Part shown: piece by piece, positions 42,339 to 51,281 of the stretch | How positions within the stretch are numbered: position 1 is the first letter of the stretch | How the letters are laid out: each line of letters starts with the position of its first letter | NCBI RefSeq assembly: GCF_039529775.1 | Contig: NZ_BAAANL010000006.1 | Span: 124,001-188,000, forward strand | Length of the DNA stretch: 64,000 nt | Reading direction: 5' to 3' | Origin: Myceligenerans crystallogenes | Lineage (GTDB): Bacteria > Actinomycetota > Actinomycetes > Actinomycetales > Cellulomonadaceae | The notes under the pieces: generated by a model | What the model was told of the DNA's origin: nothing | What the model saw: only the letters and a program-made list of their open reading frames with translations | Databases searched by the model: none | Program-made: the position numbers and the translations under genes

Positions 42339-43865
42339 TCAGGCGCCGGCGCCGGTGCCGGGCTGCCCGAGCAGGGCGATCGCGTCCGCCAGGACCGTCT
42401 CGTAGCGGCCGGGATCCGCGGCGTGGGCCGCGCGCCAGAGCGCGACGGCCTCCTGGCCCGCGGCGGCCGCCTCGTCGGGGCGGCCGAGCGCCCGCAGCGC
42501 GCGCGTCCGGTAGGTCAGGACCTCCGCGCGCAGGGTGCCCGCGGGGTCGAGCCCGAGCATCCGGGCCGTGATCGTCCGGACCTGCCCGGCCGGGAGCTCG
42601 GGCTGCTGCACGAGCAGGTGCAGGACCCCCAGCAGCGCCTCGCCGTCGGCGGGCATCTCGTCGACGACCCGGTCCAGCACGCGCTCGGCGTCCTCGGGCG
42701 CGAATCCCGGCGGCGGCACGGCCAGCAGGCCGGTCATGATGAGCGCGACGCGGTGGGCGACGTCCGGCGCCAGCTCCCGCAGCCATTCGACGACGAGCCA
42801 CGGCGCCGTCGCGATCTGCCGGGCGACGTGCTGTTCGATGAGGCGGTGCGGCAGCCCGACGACCAGCCCGACCGGCCCGGGGCCCGGCCCGAGCCGCGTC
42901 ACGTCGGCGCGGGCGGGCAGCACGCGGTTCAGCACGTGGACGACGGTCGTGCCCGACGTCGTGCCGAGCATGACGCCGACGGCGACGGCGTCGTCCATCC
43001 CCGCCGGATCGATGCCCGGGATCGGCGCCTCGCGGAGCCAGCGGACGCGCTCGCTGTCGAGCAGCATGCCGACGGCGACGTCGGGGTCGGCGGGCACCGG
43101 GTCCCCGTCGCACGGTTCGGGCCACCGGTCCGCGGACTCCAGGACCGCGGCGAGCGCGGTCGCGTGCAGGTCGAGCGGCAGGGCGCCGTGGTCGGGCGGA
43201 ACGGCGACGACGCCGGCCCCGCCGACGCCGAGCGCCGAGCTGAACGCCCGGACCGCCGGGCGCACGAGCGACACGGCGTCGTCGTGCCCGAGCGGTTCGA
43301 GGTGCTGGTCCGAGACCCGGGAATCCGCGGCGGCGACCAGGCCGGAGGCCCACCGGAGCCGGGACCACCAGTCCCCCGCCACCCGCGACATGAGCAGCAC
43401 GCGCAGCTTGCCGTGGGCGGGCGCCCGCAGCGCGTCGAGCACGCGCACGAGGTCGGTCCGGGCCATGGCGTCATCGACGACGACGAGGGTGTTCCGGCGG
43501 GCGACGTCGGGCAGCACGCGCGCGGGGTCGATGCCGGGGCGGATCCACACGCAGTGCCAGCCGGTGCGCGTCAGGCGGCGCGACGCCTCCACCGCGAGCC
43601 GGGTCTTGCCCACACCGCCCGGCCCGGTGACGAGTCGCACCTGGACCGCGGGCCGTTCCCGGCACCAGCGCAGCAGGGCGGCGAGCTCGGAGCGCCTGCG
43701 CCGGTACGGGACCCGCCGCAGCTCGGGTGCGAGCAGGCGCACCACGCTCCCGCCGCCCAGGGCGGCGCCGATCATGCTCACCCTGGCCGCACGGCCCGGA
43801 CTCCAGGGCCGGCGGGGTCCGGCAGGTTCCTGCACGGCCGTCTCGTCCTCGCCAGTCCTGCTCAT
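42339..43865 (-). CDS. STAND-type NTPase (NB-ARC-like) of unknown function
   Basis: A 508-residue cytoplasmic signal-transduction ATPase. The Walker A motif is VTGPGGVGKTRLAVEA (81-88) and Walker B TLVVVDDA (about 126-133), followed by VLLMSRVAGDWW, the sensor-like Arg of AP-ATPases. The C-terminal half is helical; the last 60 residues (LTYRTRALRALGRPDEAAAAGQEAVALWRAAHAADPGRYETVLADAIALL) look like a TPR. There is no N-terminal effector such as a DNA-binding domain. It starts 58 bases after the stop of a Ser/Thr kinase on the same strand, suggesting a shared transcript and possibly phosphorylation control. No clear SD precedes the ATG. Confidence 0.78.
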   Translation of the reverse strand: MSRTGEDETAVQEPAGPRRPWSPGRAARVSMIGAALGGGSVVRLLAPELRRVPYRRRRSELAALLRWCRERPAVQVRLVTGPGGVGKTRLAVEASRRLTRTGWHCVWIRPGIDPARVLPDVARRNTLVVVDDAMARTDLVRVLDALRAPAHGKLRVLLMSRVAGDWWSRLRWASGLVAAADSRVSDQHLEPLGHDDAVSLVRPAVRAFSSALGVGGAGVVAVPPDHGALPLDLHATALAAVLESADRWPEPCDGDPVPADPDVAVGMLLDSERVRWLREAPIPGIDPAGMDDAVAVGVMLGTTSGTTVVHVLNRVLPARADVTRLGPGPGPVGLVVGLPHRLIEQHVARQIATAPWLVVEWLRELAPDVAHRVALIMTGLLAVPPPGFAPEDAERVLDRVVDEMPADGEALLGVLHLLVQQPELPAGQVRTITARMLGLDPAGTLRAEVLTYRTRALRALGRPDEAAAAGQEAVALWRAAHAADPGRYETVLADAIALLGQPGTGAGA

Positions 43866-43923
43866 GTGAGAACAGTCAACCGTGCCGCGGGTGATTCTCC
43901 AAGTCGCGCCGCTGGTCCCGCCG

Positions 43924-45660
43924 CTACCCGCCCCACGTCCAGAGCTGTCCGGCGCGTTCACCGCAGTGCGTCCCGGCGACGGTCGCGACGTCGTAGGTGA
44001 GATGGACCGTCACGCACTCCCCGGACCCGGCGTTCCGCAGCCCGAACCTCGCCCCGTAGTCGACGACGTACCAGCCCTGGAGAGCGGACCCGTCGCACGG
44101 CACGCTCGTGAGGTTCCGGTAGCCGTTCACGCTCAGGCACTCGCCCGTGGCCGGATGGCGGATCTGGTCCCCGCCGGCGGCCAGCGTCGTCGTCTCCCAG
44201 GCCGGTGCGTTCTCGCACCGCGTCAGGGACGGGTCCCTGCCCGGCACGTCGGTCAGGCACCTGCCGACGGTGCCGTGCACGTAGGTCACGGATGCCGTCG
44301 CCGGGGGCGGCTCCTCGGACGGCCCGGGGTCGGTGGGTTCCGCGGGCGACGTCGGCTCGCCGGCCGATCCCGCGGGCGGTTCCGAGCCGCCCCCGGCGTC
44401 GGCCGGCGGTGTCCTCGTCGCGTCCGGGAACGACGCCGGGTCCGGTAGCGCGGTCGCGTCGCCGCCCGGGGACGGCTCCGCGGAGGGACCGGCCGCCGTC
44501 GGACGCGCGGTGGGTGACGCGCCGGGCTTCTCGCCCTTGTCGCCGCGCTCGCCGGCAGCCCTCTCGATGTGCGAGACGCCGTGCACGGGCGCGGGCCGGG
44601 CGTCCGCGAGGATCCGCTCGTCGAGGAGCCTGGTCTCCCCCGGCTCCCACGGCGCCCAGGCGATCAGGCCCGCGGCCGAGCCGGCGAGCGCCGCGATCGT
44701 CGCCACCCCGACGGCGAGCTGGCCCCGGGAATAGCTGTTCTCGTCCTGCCCGGCTCCCGCGGCGGGCACCGCCGCCGCGGTGTACCGGGCGAGCTCCGCG
44801 CCCTCGGGAGCGTTCGCGAGGCCGGGGCCGACGAGGTCGAGGACCTGCGCGGCCGACGGGCGCTCGGCGGGCACACGGCGCAGGCAGGCCTCCAGCAGCG
44901 GGAGGAGCCACTCCGGGCCCCCCGCGGTGTCCGGCCGCTCGTGCACCACCTGGTAGAGCAGCGAGGCGGTGTTGTGCCCGGTGTACAGGTGCTTGCCGGT
45001 CGCGGCGAACCACGCCAGGGCACCCAGCGACCAGATGTCCGACGACGCCCCCACCACGCCGTTCGACGCCTGCTCGGGCGACATGCACGCGGGCGTGCCG
45101 ATGGGCGTGCCCGTGGTGGTGAGGCGGGTGGCGTCCTGCACGCCGACGACGCCGAGGTCGATGAGGCGCGGGCCGTCGGGCCCGAGGATCACGTTGCCGG
45201 GCTTCACGTCCCGGTGCACGAGGCCGGTGGCGTGCACGTCCATCAGGGCGTGCGCCACCCCCCGGACCAGATCCAGGACCGCGGCGGGCGGCAGCGGGCC
45301 GTTCCTGCCGACGGCCTGCGACACGTTGGGGCCGTCCACGTACTCGGTGGCCATCCACGGCGGGTTCGCGTCGGCGTCGGCCTCGACGAGGCGGGCGATC
45401 CAGCGGCCGTGCACCTGGGAGGCGGCCTCGACCTCGCGCCGGAACCGGGTCCGGAAGGCGGGGTCGTCGGTGAACTCCTCCCGGAGGAACTTGATCGCCA
45501 CGCGCCGCCCGCGGCGGTCGGCGCCGAGGAACACGGTCCCCATCGCGCCCGCCCCGAGCCTGCCCCGCAGCCGGAACCGGCCCGCCCGGCGCGGGTCACG
45601 GGGACGCAGCGCCTCGAGTTTCGTGGTGCCGTCGAGCACCGCCGCGCGATCTGACGGCAT
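43924..45660 (-). CDS. Membrane Ser/Thr protein kinase (Hanks type) with extracellular ricin-like domain
   Basis: A 578-residue receptor-like kinase. The kinase domain (about 27-280) has the P-loop LGAGAMGTVFLG, catalytic lysine K57 (VAIKFL), catalytic loop VHRDVKPGN (D151) and DLG (168-170) in place of DFG, a common tolerated change; the activation loop has RLTTTGTPIGTPACMSPEQ. A transmembrane helix (about 312-332: VGVATIAALAGSAAGLIAW) leads to a long Pro/Ser/Gly-rich extracellular stalk and a C-terminal ricin-like beta-trefoil (about 465-578: CLTDVPG, CLSVNGY, CVTVHLTY). It probably senses a sugar or wall fragment. AAAGGA precedes the ATG. A STAND NTPase follows on the same strand. Confidence 0.92.
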   Translation of the reverse strand: MPSDRAAVLDGTTKLEALRPRDPRRAGRFRLRGRLGAGAMGTVFLGADRRGRRVAIKFLREEFTDDPAFRTRFRREVEAASQVHGRWIARLVEADADANPPWMATEYVDGPNVSQAVGRNGPLPPAAVLDLVRGVAHALMDVHATGLVHRDVKPGNVILGPDGPRLIDLGVVGVQDATRLTTTGTPIGTPACMSPEQASNGVVGASSDIWSLGALAWFAATGKHLYTGHNTASLLYQVVHERPDTAGGPEWLLPLLEACLRRVPAERPSAAQVLDLVGPGLANAPEGAELARYTAAAVPAAGAGQDENSYSRGQLAVGVATIAALAGSAAGLIAWAPWEPGETRLLDERILADARPAPVHGVSHIERAAGERGDKGEKPGASPTARPTAAGPSAEPSPGGDATALPDPASFPDATRTPPADAGGGSEPPAGSAGEPTSPAEPTDPGPSEEPPPATASVTYVHGTVGRCLTDVPGRDPSLTRCENAPAWETTTLAAGGDQIRHPATGECLSVNGYRNLTSVPCDGSALQGWYVVDYGARFGLRNAGSGECVTVHLTYDVATVAGTHCGERAGQLWTWGG

Positions 45661-46026
45661 CAGCGTCCTTTCACCTCGGATCGCCGCCGGGCTGGTCCCG
45701 GGACGATCGGTCCAAACGTACGGCCGGGCCGCAGGGCCCGCACCGGGACAGCGCGGGCAAGCCGCCGATCACCCCTCAAGGCTAGTTGCCCCCCTACGCG
45801 AAGAACTCGCGCATATGTATCACCATTGTGGTTCGGACCGATTTCACCCGCGCACAGGTCCGGGCCCGCTCCGGTCCCGCTGGCGTCCGCACGCCCGTTA
45901 TCACCCTTCACCCGATTGACAGGCGGCGACGATGTTCGGCTAGGTTGCTGCGAACTCATCGTTCTCGCCCGGACAAGGCCGTCCGGGCCCGGCGGTGCCC
46001 TCCCTCAGCGTCGAAGGATCCTGGAA
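45661..46026. other. 366-bp gene-free divergent promoter region
   Basis: Lies between the kinase start (minus) and a solute-binding lipoprotein start (plus). It contains a locally AT-rich stretch around 45810-45840 and the promoter at 45916-45946. No other gene is visible. Confidence 0.6.
45916..45946 (+). promoter_or_regulatory. Predicted housekeeping promoter for the solute-binding lipoprotein gene
   Basis: A perfect -35 TTGACA (45916-45921), a 19-base spacer and the -10 TAGGTT (45941-45946), 80 bp before the ATG at 46027. The predicted leader is about 75 nt. Confidence 0.6.
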
Positions 46027-47367
46027 ATGCCTACCTGGAAATCGTTTGCTAAGCCGGCCGCCCCCGCCCTCGCGGCCGCGCTCCTCACCTCCTCCCTCGC
46101 CGGGTGCGGCACCGGCGACCCGGGCCGCGGCGCCCCGCCCCTCGACACGCACCGGGACGTGACCGTCTACACCTGGTGGTCCACCGGCTCGGAGAACGAG
46201 GGCCTGATCACCCTGGTGGAGGTCTTCCGGCAGCAGCACCCGGAAATCGATTTCGTCGATGACGGCATCACGGGCGGGGGCGGCGGGTCGGCCAAGGAGC
46301 ACCTGCAGTCGCGCCTGGAGACCCAGGACCCGCCGGACACGTTCGTCGCCCACGCGGGCGCGGAGCTGGACGACTACATCGCCGACGGCTACATCCAGGA
46401 CGTCTCCGCCCTCTACGACGCGTACGGCTGGACCGACGTCTTCCCGGCCGAGCTGATCGACCTGCTCGCCACCGAGGACGGCAAGATCTACTCGGTCCCC
46501 TCCAACATCCACCGGGCCAACGTCATGTGGGTCAACCCGGCCGTGCTGCGGGAGCACGGCCTCGACCCCTCCGGCAGGTACGACACCCTGGACGCCTTCA
46601 TCGCGGACCTGGCGGCGCTCCGCGAGGGCGGCGTCGAGGTCCCCCTCGCGCTCGGCACCACCTGGACCCAGGTCCACCTGCTGGAGACCGTCCTGCTCGG
46701 GGGCCTCGGCCACGAGGCCTACTCCGGGCTCTGGGACGGCACCACCGACTGGAACGGCCCCGAGGTGACGGCCGTCCTGGAGGACTTCCGCACGATCCTG
46801 GGGTACTCCACGCCCACCCGGATGGACCACGACTGGGACCACGCCATCGGCAAGGTCGCCGACGGCGAGTCGGCCTTCAACATCATGGGCGACTGGGCGG
46901 TGAGCGGCTTCGGCAACGCCGGCAAGACGTTCGGCGAGGACTATCTCGCCGTCCCCTCCCCCGGCTCCCACGGCGTGTTCGACTTCCTCGCCGACTCGTT
47001 CACCATGTCGACCGGCATCCTGGACGAACAGGACGCCGAGGCCTGGCTGCAGACGATCGGCTCCAAGGAGGCGCAGATCCGGTTCAACAAGGTCAAGGGC
47101 GCCATCCCGGCCCGCACCGACATCGACGAGAACCAGTTCACCGCCTACCAGAAGACCGCGATCGCGTCGTTCCAGAAGGACACCATCGTGTCCTCGATGG
47201 CCCACGGCGCGGCCATCCCCGTGGGCCATCTCACCGACATCACGAGCGCGACCACGGCCTTCAACAAGCAGGTCCTCGACGGCGGCGGCGACGTCGCCGC
47301 CTTCCAGAAGGCGCTGGCGGAGGCGGCATCCAAGGCCGGAGCCGCCACCGCCACCGCCGGGCCGTAG
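46027..47367 (+). CDS. Orphan sugar ABC transporter substrate-binding lipoprotein
   Basis: A 446-residue exported CUT1-type binding protein. Lipobox LAGC (Cys about 26) follows a short hydrophobic signal. The mature protein has VTVYTWWSTGSENEGLITLVEVFRQQHPEIDFV, PPDTFVAHAGAELDDYI, SVPSNIHRANVMWVNPAVL and FNIMGDWAVSGFG, typical of glucose/oligosaccharide receptors. AAGGATCC precedes the ATG. No permease gene accompanies it on this strand; downstream lies the convergent fructan locus, eight bases from stop to stop. It may serve that locus's permeases or another importer. The C-terminal Ala/Thr tail is unremarkable. Confidence 0.9.
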   Translation: MPTWKSFAKPAAPALAAALLTSSLAGCGTGDPGRGAPPLDTHRDVTVYTWWSTGSENEGLITLVEVFRQQHPEIDFVDDGITGGGGGSAKEHLQSRLETQDPPDTFVAHAGAELDDYIADGYIQDVSALYDAYGWTDVFPAELIDLLATEDGKIYSVPSNIHRANVMWVNPAVLREHGLDPSGRYDTLDAFIADLAALREGGVEVPLALGTTWTQVHLLETVLLGGLGHEAYSGLWDGTTDWNGPEVTAVLEDFRTILGYSTPTRMDHDWDHAIGKVADGESAFNIMGDWAVSGFGNAGKTFGEDYLAVPSPGSHGVFDFLADSFTMSTGILDEQDAEAWLQTIGSKEAQIRFNKVKGAIPARTDIDENQFTAYQKTAIASFQKDTIVSSMAHGAAIPVGHLTDITSATTAFNKQVLDGGGDVAAFQKALAEAASKAGAATATAGP

Positions 47368-47369
47368 CC

Positions 47370-47393
47370 CCGGTGTCAGCCGGCCGACACCGG
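47370..47393. terminator. Short inverted repeat at the convergent gene ends
   Basis: CCGGTGTC (47370-47377) and GACACCGG (47386-47393), with an eight-base loop. It straddles the stop codon of the minus-strand GH32 gene, and could serve as terminator for the plus-strand lipoprotein gene (stop 47367). Confidence 0.45.
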
Positions 47394-50300
47394 CACGTTG
47401 ACGTCGTCGACGCTCAGGTGCCCCCACCCGCCCGTCGCCTCGTCGACGATCTCGACGTAGACCTCCTCGCCGACGTACTCGGAGGCGTCGAGGTGACGCC
47501 GCTGGTACTGCGCCCGCAGCGCCTCCTCGGCGTTGCCGCTGACCTTGGCCAGCACCTCACCGTCCGCGGCCCGGACCAGGGCCACGTAGAGCTTGTCGGG
47601 GTCGTGGCCGCCGGCGGTGAGCAGGTCGATCGCGCCGTCCCCGCCGAGCGTGAACGTCTCCGACCGCAGCCGGCCGGTCCCGGCGTCGCCGACCGCCTCG
47701 TCGAACCCCCACAGGTGGCACCGGTCGGTGCTCCCCCAGGCGTTGGCCTGGCGGAACGGCCCGCCCCAGCCCCAGTCGTCCGCGTCGGTGACGTTGGCGT
47801 CGCCGTAGGCGTCGCCGTCCACGACGGTCCAGCCGGTCAGGTCGCAGGTCTCGAAGTCGCCGTTCGGCAGCTCGCCGACACCGGGACCCGGGGCCGGCGG
47901 CGCCTCGTGGTGCGCCGGCACGACCGGCCCGTACGCGCCGTCGAGGTTCCACACCTCCAGCGACCTGACCCGGACGTTCGTCCCGCCGACGACGCGCAGG
48001 CCGACGGCGTCGGCGAGCGTCGGGTAGACGCGTGTCGTCATCGACCTCCCGCCGCCGACGAAGGCCTCGACCACGGACCGGTCGACGTACACGTGCATCG
48101 TGACCTTCCCGTCCGCGCCGATCTCGAGCGCACCCTCGTGGACGCCCTTGCGGGTGTCCGGGTCGAGGCTCGAGAAGTTCCGGTCGAGCCGGAGCTTGCC
48201 CGCCCGGTCGGCGGTCAGGACGGTCCGTTCCCGGCCGTCGCCGCTGCGCCGGAGCTCGAGCCCGACGCCGCTGCCGGACCCCGGCCTGATCCGCAGCTCG
48301 GCCTTGACCTCCAGCAGATCGCTCAGCCGGCCCTGCTTCCGGCCGAGCGCGGCGTTCGTCGTCGCGGCCGAGGCGTCGGCGATCGACACCACCTTCTCGG
48401 ACCGCAGCGACCGCAGCTCCTTGACGGGCGTGACCCCGGCGTCCCCGTCCGCGGTCAGGTTCAGCTCGACGGGCAGCCCCATCGAGTGCGCCCACCCGGC
48501 GTCGTGGTGATCGGACTCGCTGCGGCCGTCCTGGGTGATGGTGAACAGCAGCGAGCGGCCCTTCGGGTCCACCATGCCGGACGGGCCCGTGAAGTGCTCG
48601 CCGTGGTCGAACAGGCGCGGCTCCTCGTGGTCGGGGACGAACCGGTGCTCGTCCCGGTCCCACTCGCCGACCCAGTAGTACGTGTTCTTCGCGGTGTTCT
48701 CGCTGTACCCGTCGAACCACGGGTTCACCACGAGCACGTGCTTCTGCTCGCCGCCGCGCTCCCCGAGCGGCAGCAGCACCGGCAGCTCCCAGACCTGCCC
48801 GGTCTTCGGGTACCTCGCGGCGTCCCCGACGAACAGCGGGTTCCGGTACTCCCAGTGCAGGAGGTCCCGGGAGGTGTACACGAGCGCCGTCCCGCCCACC
48901 TTCTTCTCCCCGTCCACGATCCCCGAGCCCACGATCTGGTACCAGACCGGCTTGCCGTCGTCGCCCGTCTCCTGCCACACGAACGGGTCACGGAACTGCC
49001 CGAACCACGGCGTACCGACGGGCGAGGACAGGTCCTGCTGCTGCACCGTGACCGGCTCGGGCTCCAGCCGCCAGTCCGCGAGCGGGCTCTCGGGCGTGCC
49101 GGGCGCGGGCCAGGCCAGGCCGGTCGCCTGGTTGGGGACCTTCGCGTCGTTGCCCGCGGTGTAGAAGAGGACGGGCTTCCCGTCCGCGTCCGTCGTCGCG
49201 CTGCCGGACCACACGCCGTCCGGCGTCACCGGCTCCTGCGGCGCGATCGCCACGGGCAGGTCCTTCCAGTGCACCAGGTCGGTGCTCACGGCGTGGCCCC
49301 AGTGGATCTGGTGCCAGTACGGGCCCTGGGGGTTGTGCTGGTAGAAGATGTGGTACTTCCCGTCATACCACAGGGGGGCGTGCGGCTCGTTCATCCAGTG
49401 CTCGGGCGGCAGGAAGTGGTACTGCGGGCGGTAACGGTCGCCGTCGTACCGCGAGCGGTCCGGGCGCAGCCCGGCCGTGGACGCGTCGCCGCCGCCGGCG
49501 GCCGCGCCCGCGATCTGCTCCGCGGTGCGGACCTCGTCCGTGACGGTGAGCTCGTCGATCGCGCCGTTCCACGAGTTGGCGTGGAACGTGCCGTTGATGA
49601 CGGCGGCCTGGTTGTGCCGGCCGACCTGCAGCGGCTGACCCGCGGCGGCCAGGATCCGGGTGCCCGCCCCGAGCTTCTTCGTGGCGACCTCGTCACCGTT
49701 CAGGTAGAGCCGCATCACGCCGGAGGCGGCGTCGTACGTCGCGGCGACATGGCTCCACCCGTAGGTGGGAAGCGTCGCGCCGGCAGGCGCCCGCAGCGTG
49801 TGCCAGCCGACGCCGTCGCCCAGCTCCAGGCCCCACGCACCATGCCGGTACATGCCCAGCAGGTACCCGGCCTTCGCGGCCGCGTCGTGCTGGTTGACGA
49901 TCGCCGACGCCTGCCCGCGGTCGCCCCACTCGTAGGACCGGGGCGCCACCCACGCCTCGACGCTCAGGCCGCTGCTCGGCGTCAGGGCCGCACGGCCGTC
50001 GCGCCGCAGGTACGTCGAGTACCCGTCGAAGAGCAGCGACCCGCCCCGCACGCCCTCGCGCCACAGCGGATCGGAGTCGGGCTTGTCCAACGCGTCGTTG
50101 AACACGTACGCGACGTCATCGGTCACGTCCGAGCCGTCGTCGTGCGCCTGCTTGCCGGAGCCCTCGTCGAACGACCAGTGCATCGGGTCGTTGACCAGGG
50201 TGCGCACGTGGTCGGCGTTGAGGTGCCCGGTCGTCGAGCCGTCGACCAGGCGCAGCTCGACCTGCTCCCCCTCGTGGGCGGAAAGATCCAGCACGACCTC

Positions 50301-51254
50301 CTCGTACGTTTCCCGCGTCGCGTCGACCCCGGCGCGCGCGAGCTCGCGCCCGTCCTCGGCGGCGTACACCGCGACGTACACCCCCGGATCCTTCGTCCCG
50401 CCCAGCAGCAGCCACACCTCACCGCGCCCGCCGACCAGGAACGGGTCCGACGTCAGCGTCCCGGTCAGGCCCTCGTCGCCGCCGCCCCACAGGTGGTAGG
50501 CACCGTCCGCACCGAAGGCAACGCCGTCCGGCGTCGTCGTCTCGCCGGAGACGTTCGCCCCGGCGAACGCCGGACCGTCCGCCGTCCACCCCGCGAGGTC
50601 CCCGCTCTCGAAACCGGGGTTGTCGAACTCGTGCCCGACGACGGGCTCGAGCGGGTCGATCGACTCCTCGGCGTACGTCCGCACGTCGTCGAGATTGAGA
50701 TGCCCCCACCCGCCCGACGCCGTGTCCACGACCTCCAGGTACAGCTCCTCACCGAGATGGGCCTGGGCCCGCCACACCACGCGGGCGAGCCGCTCCGAGT
50801 CGGCGAAGGCGGTGTTCGTGGCGCGCATCAGCTCGGCGTCGTCCGACGCACGGCGCAGGGCCACGTACAGGTTCTCGGGGTTGTTGCCGCCGCCGAGCAG
50901 GAAGCTGATCTCGCCGATCCCGCCGAGCGTGAACACCGACGAGCGCATGCGCCCGGTCGGGGCGTCGCCGCCGGTGGCGGCACCCCACAGGTGGTACGTG
51001 CCCTCGGGGTTGAAGCAGCAGCCCCAGCCCCATCCGGTGGCGTCGCTGACGTGGGGGTCCGTGAACGCGTCGCCCTCGGTCACGGTCCAGCCGGTCAGGT
51101 CACCGGTCTCGAAGCCGGGGTTCTCGATGGTGGCCGACGCCGCGGCCTGCACGGGCAACGCCACCGCCAGGGCCGCGGTCAGCGCGAGCAGCGCCGCCAT
51201 CGCGGCGGGCAGCAGGCGCCCCCGGCGTCGTCGTACGAAAAGCGAGGTTCTCAT
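47376..51254 (-). CDS. Large secreted GH32 fructan hydrolase with three fructan-binding-like modules and a LamG domain
   Basis: A 1,292-residue exported enzyme. Signal peptide about 1-38. Two related binding modules follow (about 40-195 and 203-345), then a LamG-like domain (about 355-540), GH32 propeller plus sandwich (about 555-1120), and a third module (about 1135-1290). The modules (NPGFETGDLTGW, YHLWG, GGWGHLNLDDV) resemble CBM38-type inulin-binding modules by my recollection. Catalytic positions: E623 in HWMNEPHAP where GH32 normally has Asp, D756 in FRDPF and acid/base E823 in WELPV. The start at 51254 has AAGGA seven bases upstream; an ATG at 51260 would be too close to it. Last gene of the fructan locus. 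Endo or exo action is undetermined. Confidence 0.88.
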   Translation of the reverse strand: MRTSLFVRRRRGRLLPAAMAALLALTAALAVALPVQAAASATIENPGFETGDLTGWTVTEGDAFTDPHVSDATGWGWGCCFNPEGTYHLWGAATGGDAPTGRMRSSVFTLGGIGEISFLLGGGNNPENLYVALRRASDDAELMRATNTAFADSERLARVVWRAQAHLGEELYLEVVDTASGGWGHLNLDDVRTYAEESIDPLEPVVGHEFDNPGFESGDLAGWTADGPAFAGANVSGETTTPDGVAFGADGAYHLWGGGDEGLTGTLTSDPFLVGGRGEVWLLLGGTKDPGVYVAVYAAEDGRELARAGVDATRETYEEVVLDLSAHEGEQVELRLVDGSTTGHLNADHVRTLVNDPMHWSFDEGSGKQAHDDGSDVTDDVAYVFNDALDKPDSDPLWREGVRGGSLLFDGYSTYLRRDGRAALTPSSGLSVEAWVAPRSYEWGDRGQASAIVNQHDAAAKAGYLLGMYRHGAWGLELGDGVGWHTLRAPAGATLPTYGWSHVAATYDAASGVMRLYLNGDEVATKKLGAGTRILAAAGQPLQVGRHNQAAVINGTFHANSWNGAIDELTVTDEVRTAEQIAGAAAGGGDASTAGLRPDRSRYDGDRYRPQYHFLPPEHWMNEPHAPLWYDGKYHIFYQHNPQGPYWHQIHWGHAVSTDLVHWKDLPVAIAPQEPVTPDGVWSGSATTDADGKPVLFYTAGNDAKVPNQATGLAWPAPGTPESPLADWRLEPEPVTVQQQDLSSPVGTPWFGQFRDPFVWQETGDDGKPVWYQIVGSGIVDGEKKVGGTALVYTSRDLLHWEYRNPLFVGDAARYPKTGQVWELPVLLPLGERGGEQKHVLVVNPWFDGYSENTAKNTYYWVGEWDRDEHRFVPDHEEPRLFDHGEHFTGPSGMVDPKGRSLLFTITQDGRSESDHHDAGWAHSMGLPVELNLTADGDAGVTPVKELRSLRSEKVVSIADASAATTNAALGRKQGRLSDLLEVKAELRIRPGSGSGVGLELRRSGDGRERTVLTADRAGKLRLDRNFSSLDPDTRKGVHEGALEIGADGKVTMHVYVDRSVVEAFVGGGRSMTTRVYPTLADAVGLRVVGGTNVRVRSLEVWNLDGAYGPVVPAHHEAPPAPGPGVGELPNGDFETCDLTGWTVVDGDAYGDANVTDADDWGWGGPFRQANAWGSTDRCHLWGFDEAVGDAGTGRLRSETFTLGGDGAIDLLTAGGHDPDKLYVALVRAADGEVLAKVSGNAEEALRAQYQRRHLDASEYVGEEVYVEIVDEATGGWGHLSVDDVNVPVSAG
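50675..51140 (-). repeat. Copy of a roughly 460-bp duplicated binding module (N-terminal module of the large GH32)
   Basis: The encoded module (about residues 39-193) is nearly the same as the first module of the three-module protein at 54773-55238. They share runs such as GWGWGCCFNPEGTYHLWGAA, TGRMRSSVFTLGG, GEISFLLGGGN and ASGGWGHLNLDDVRTY. The DNA also matches over long stretches, which indicates a duplication or gene conversion. Confidence 0.8.
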
Positions 51255-51281
51255 GATCATTCCTTCGTGGGTCGGGGGGTG

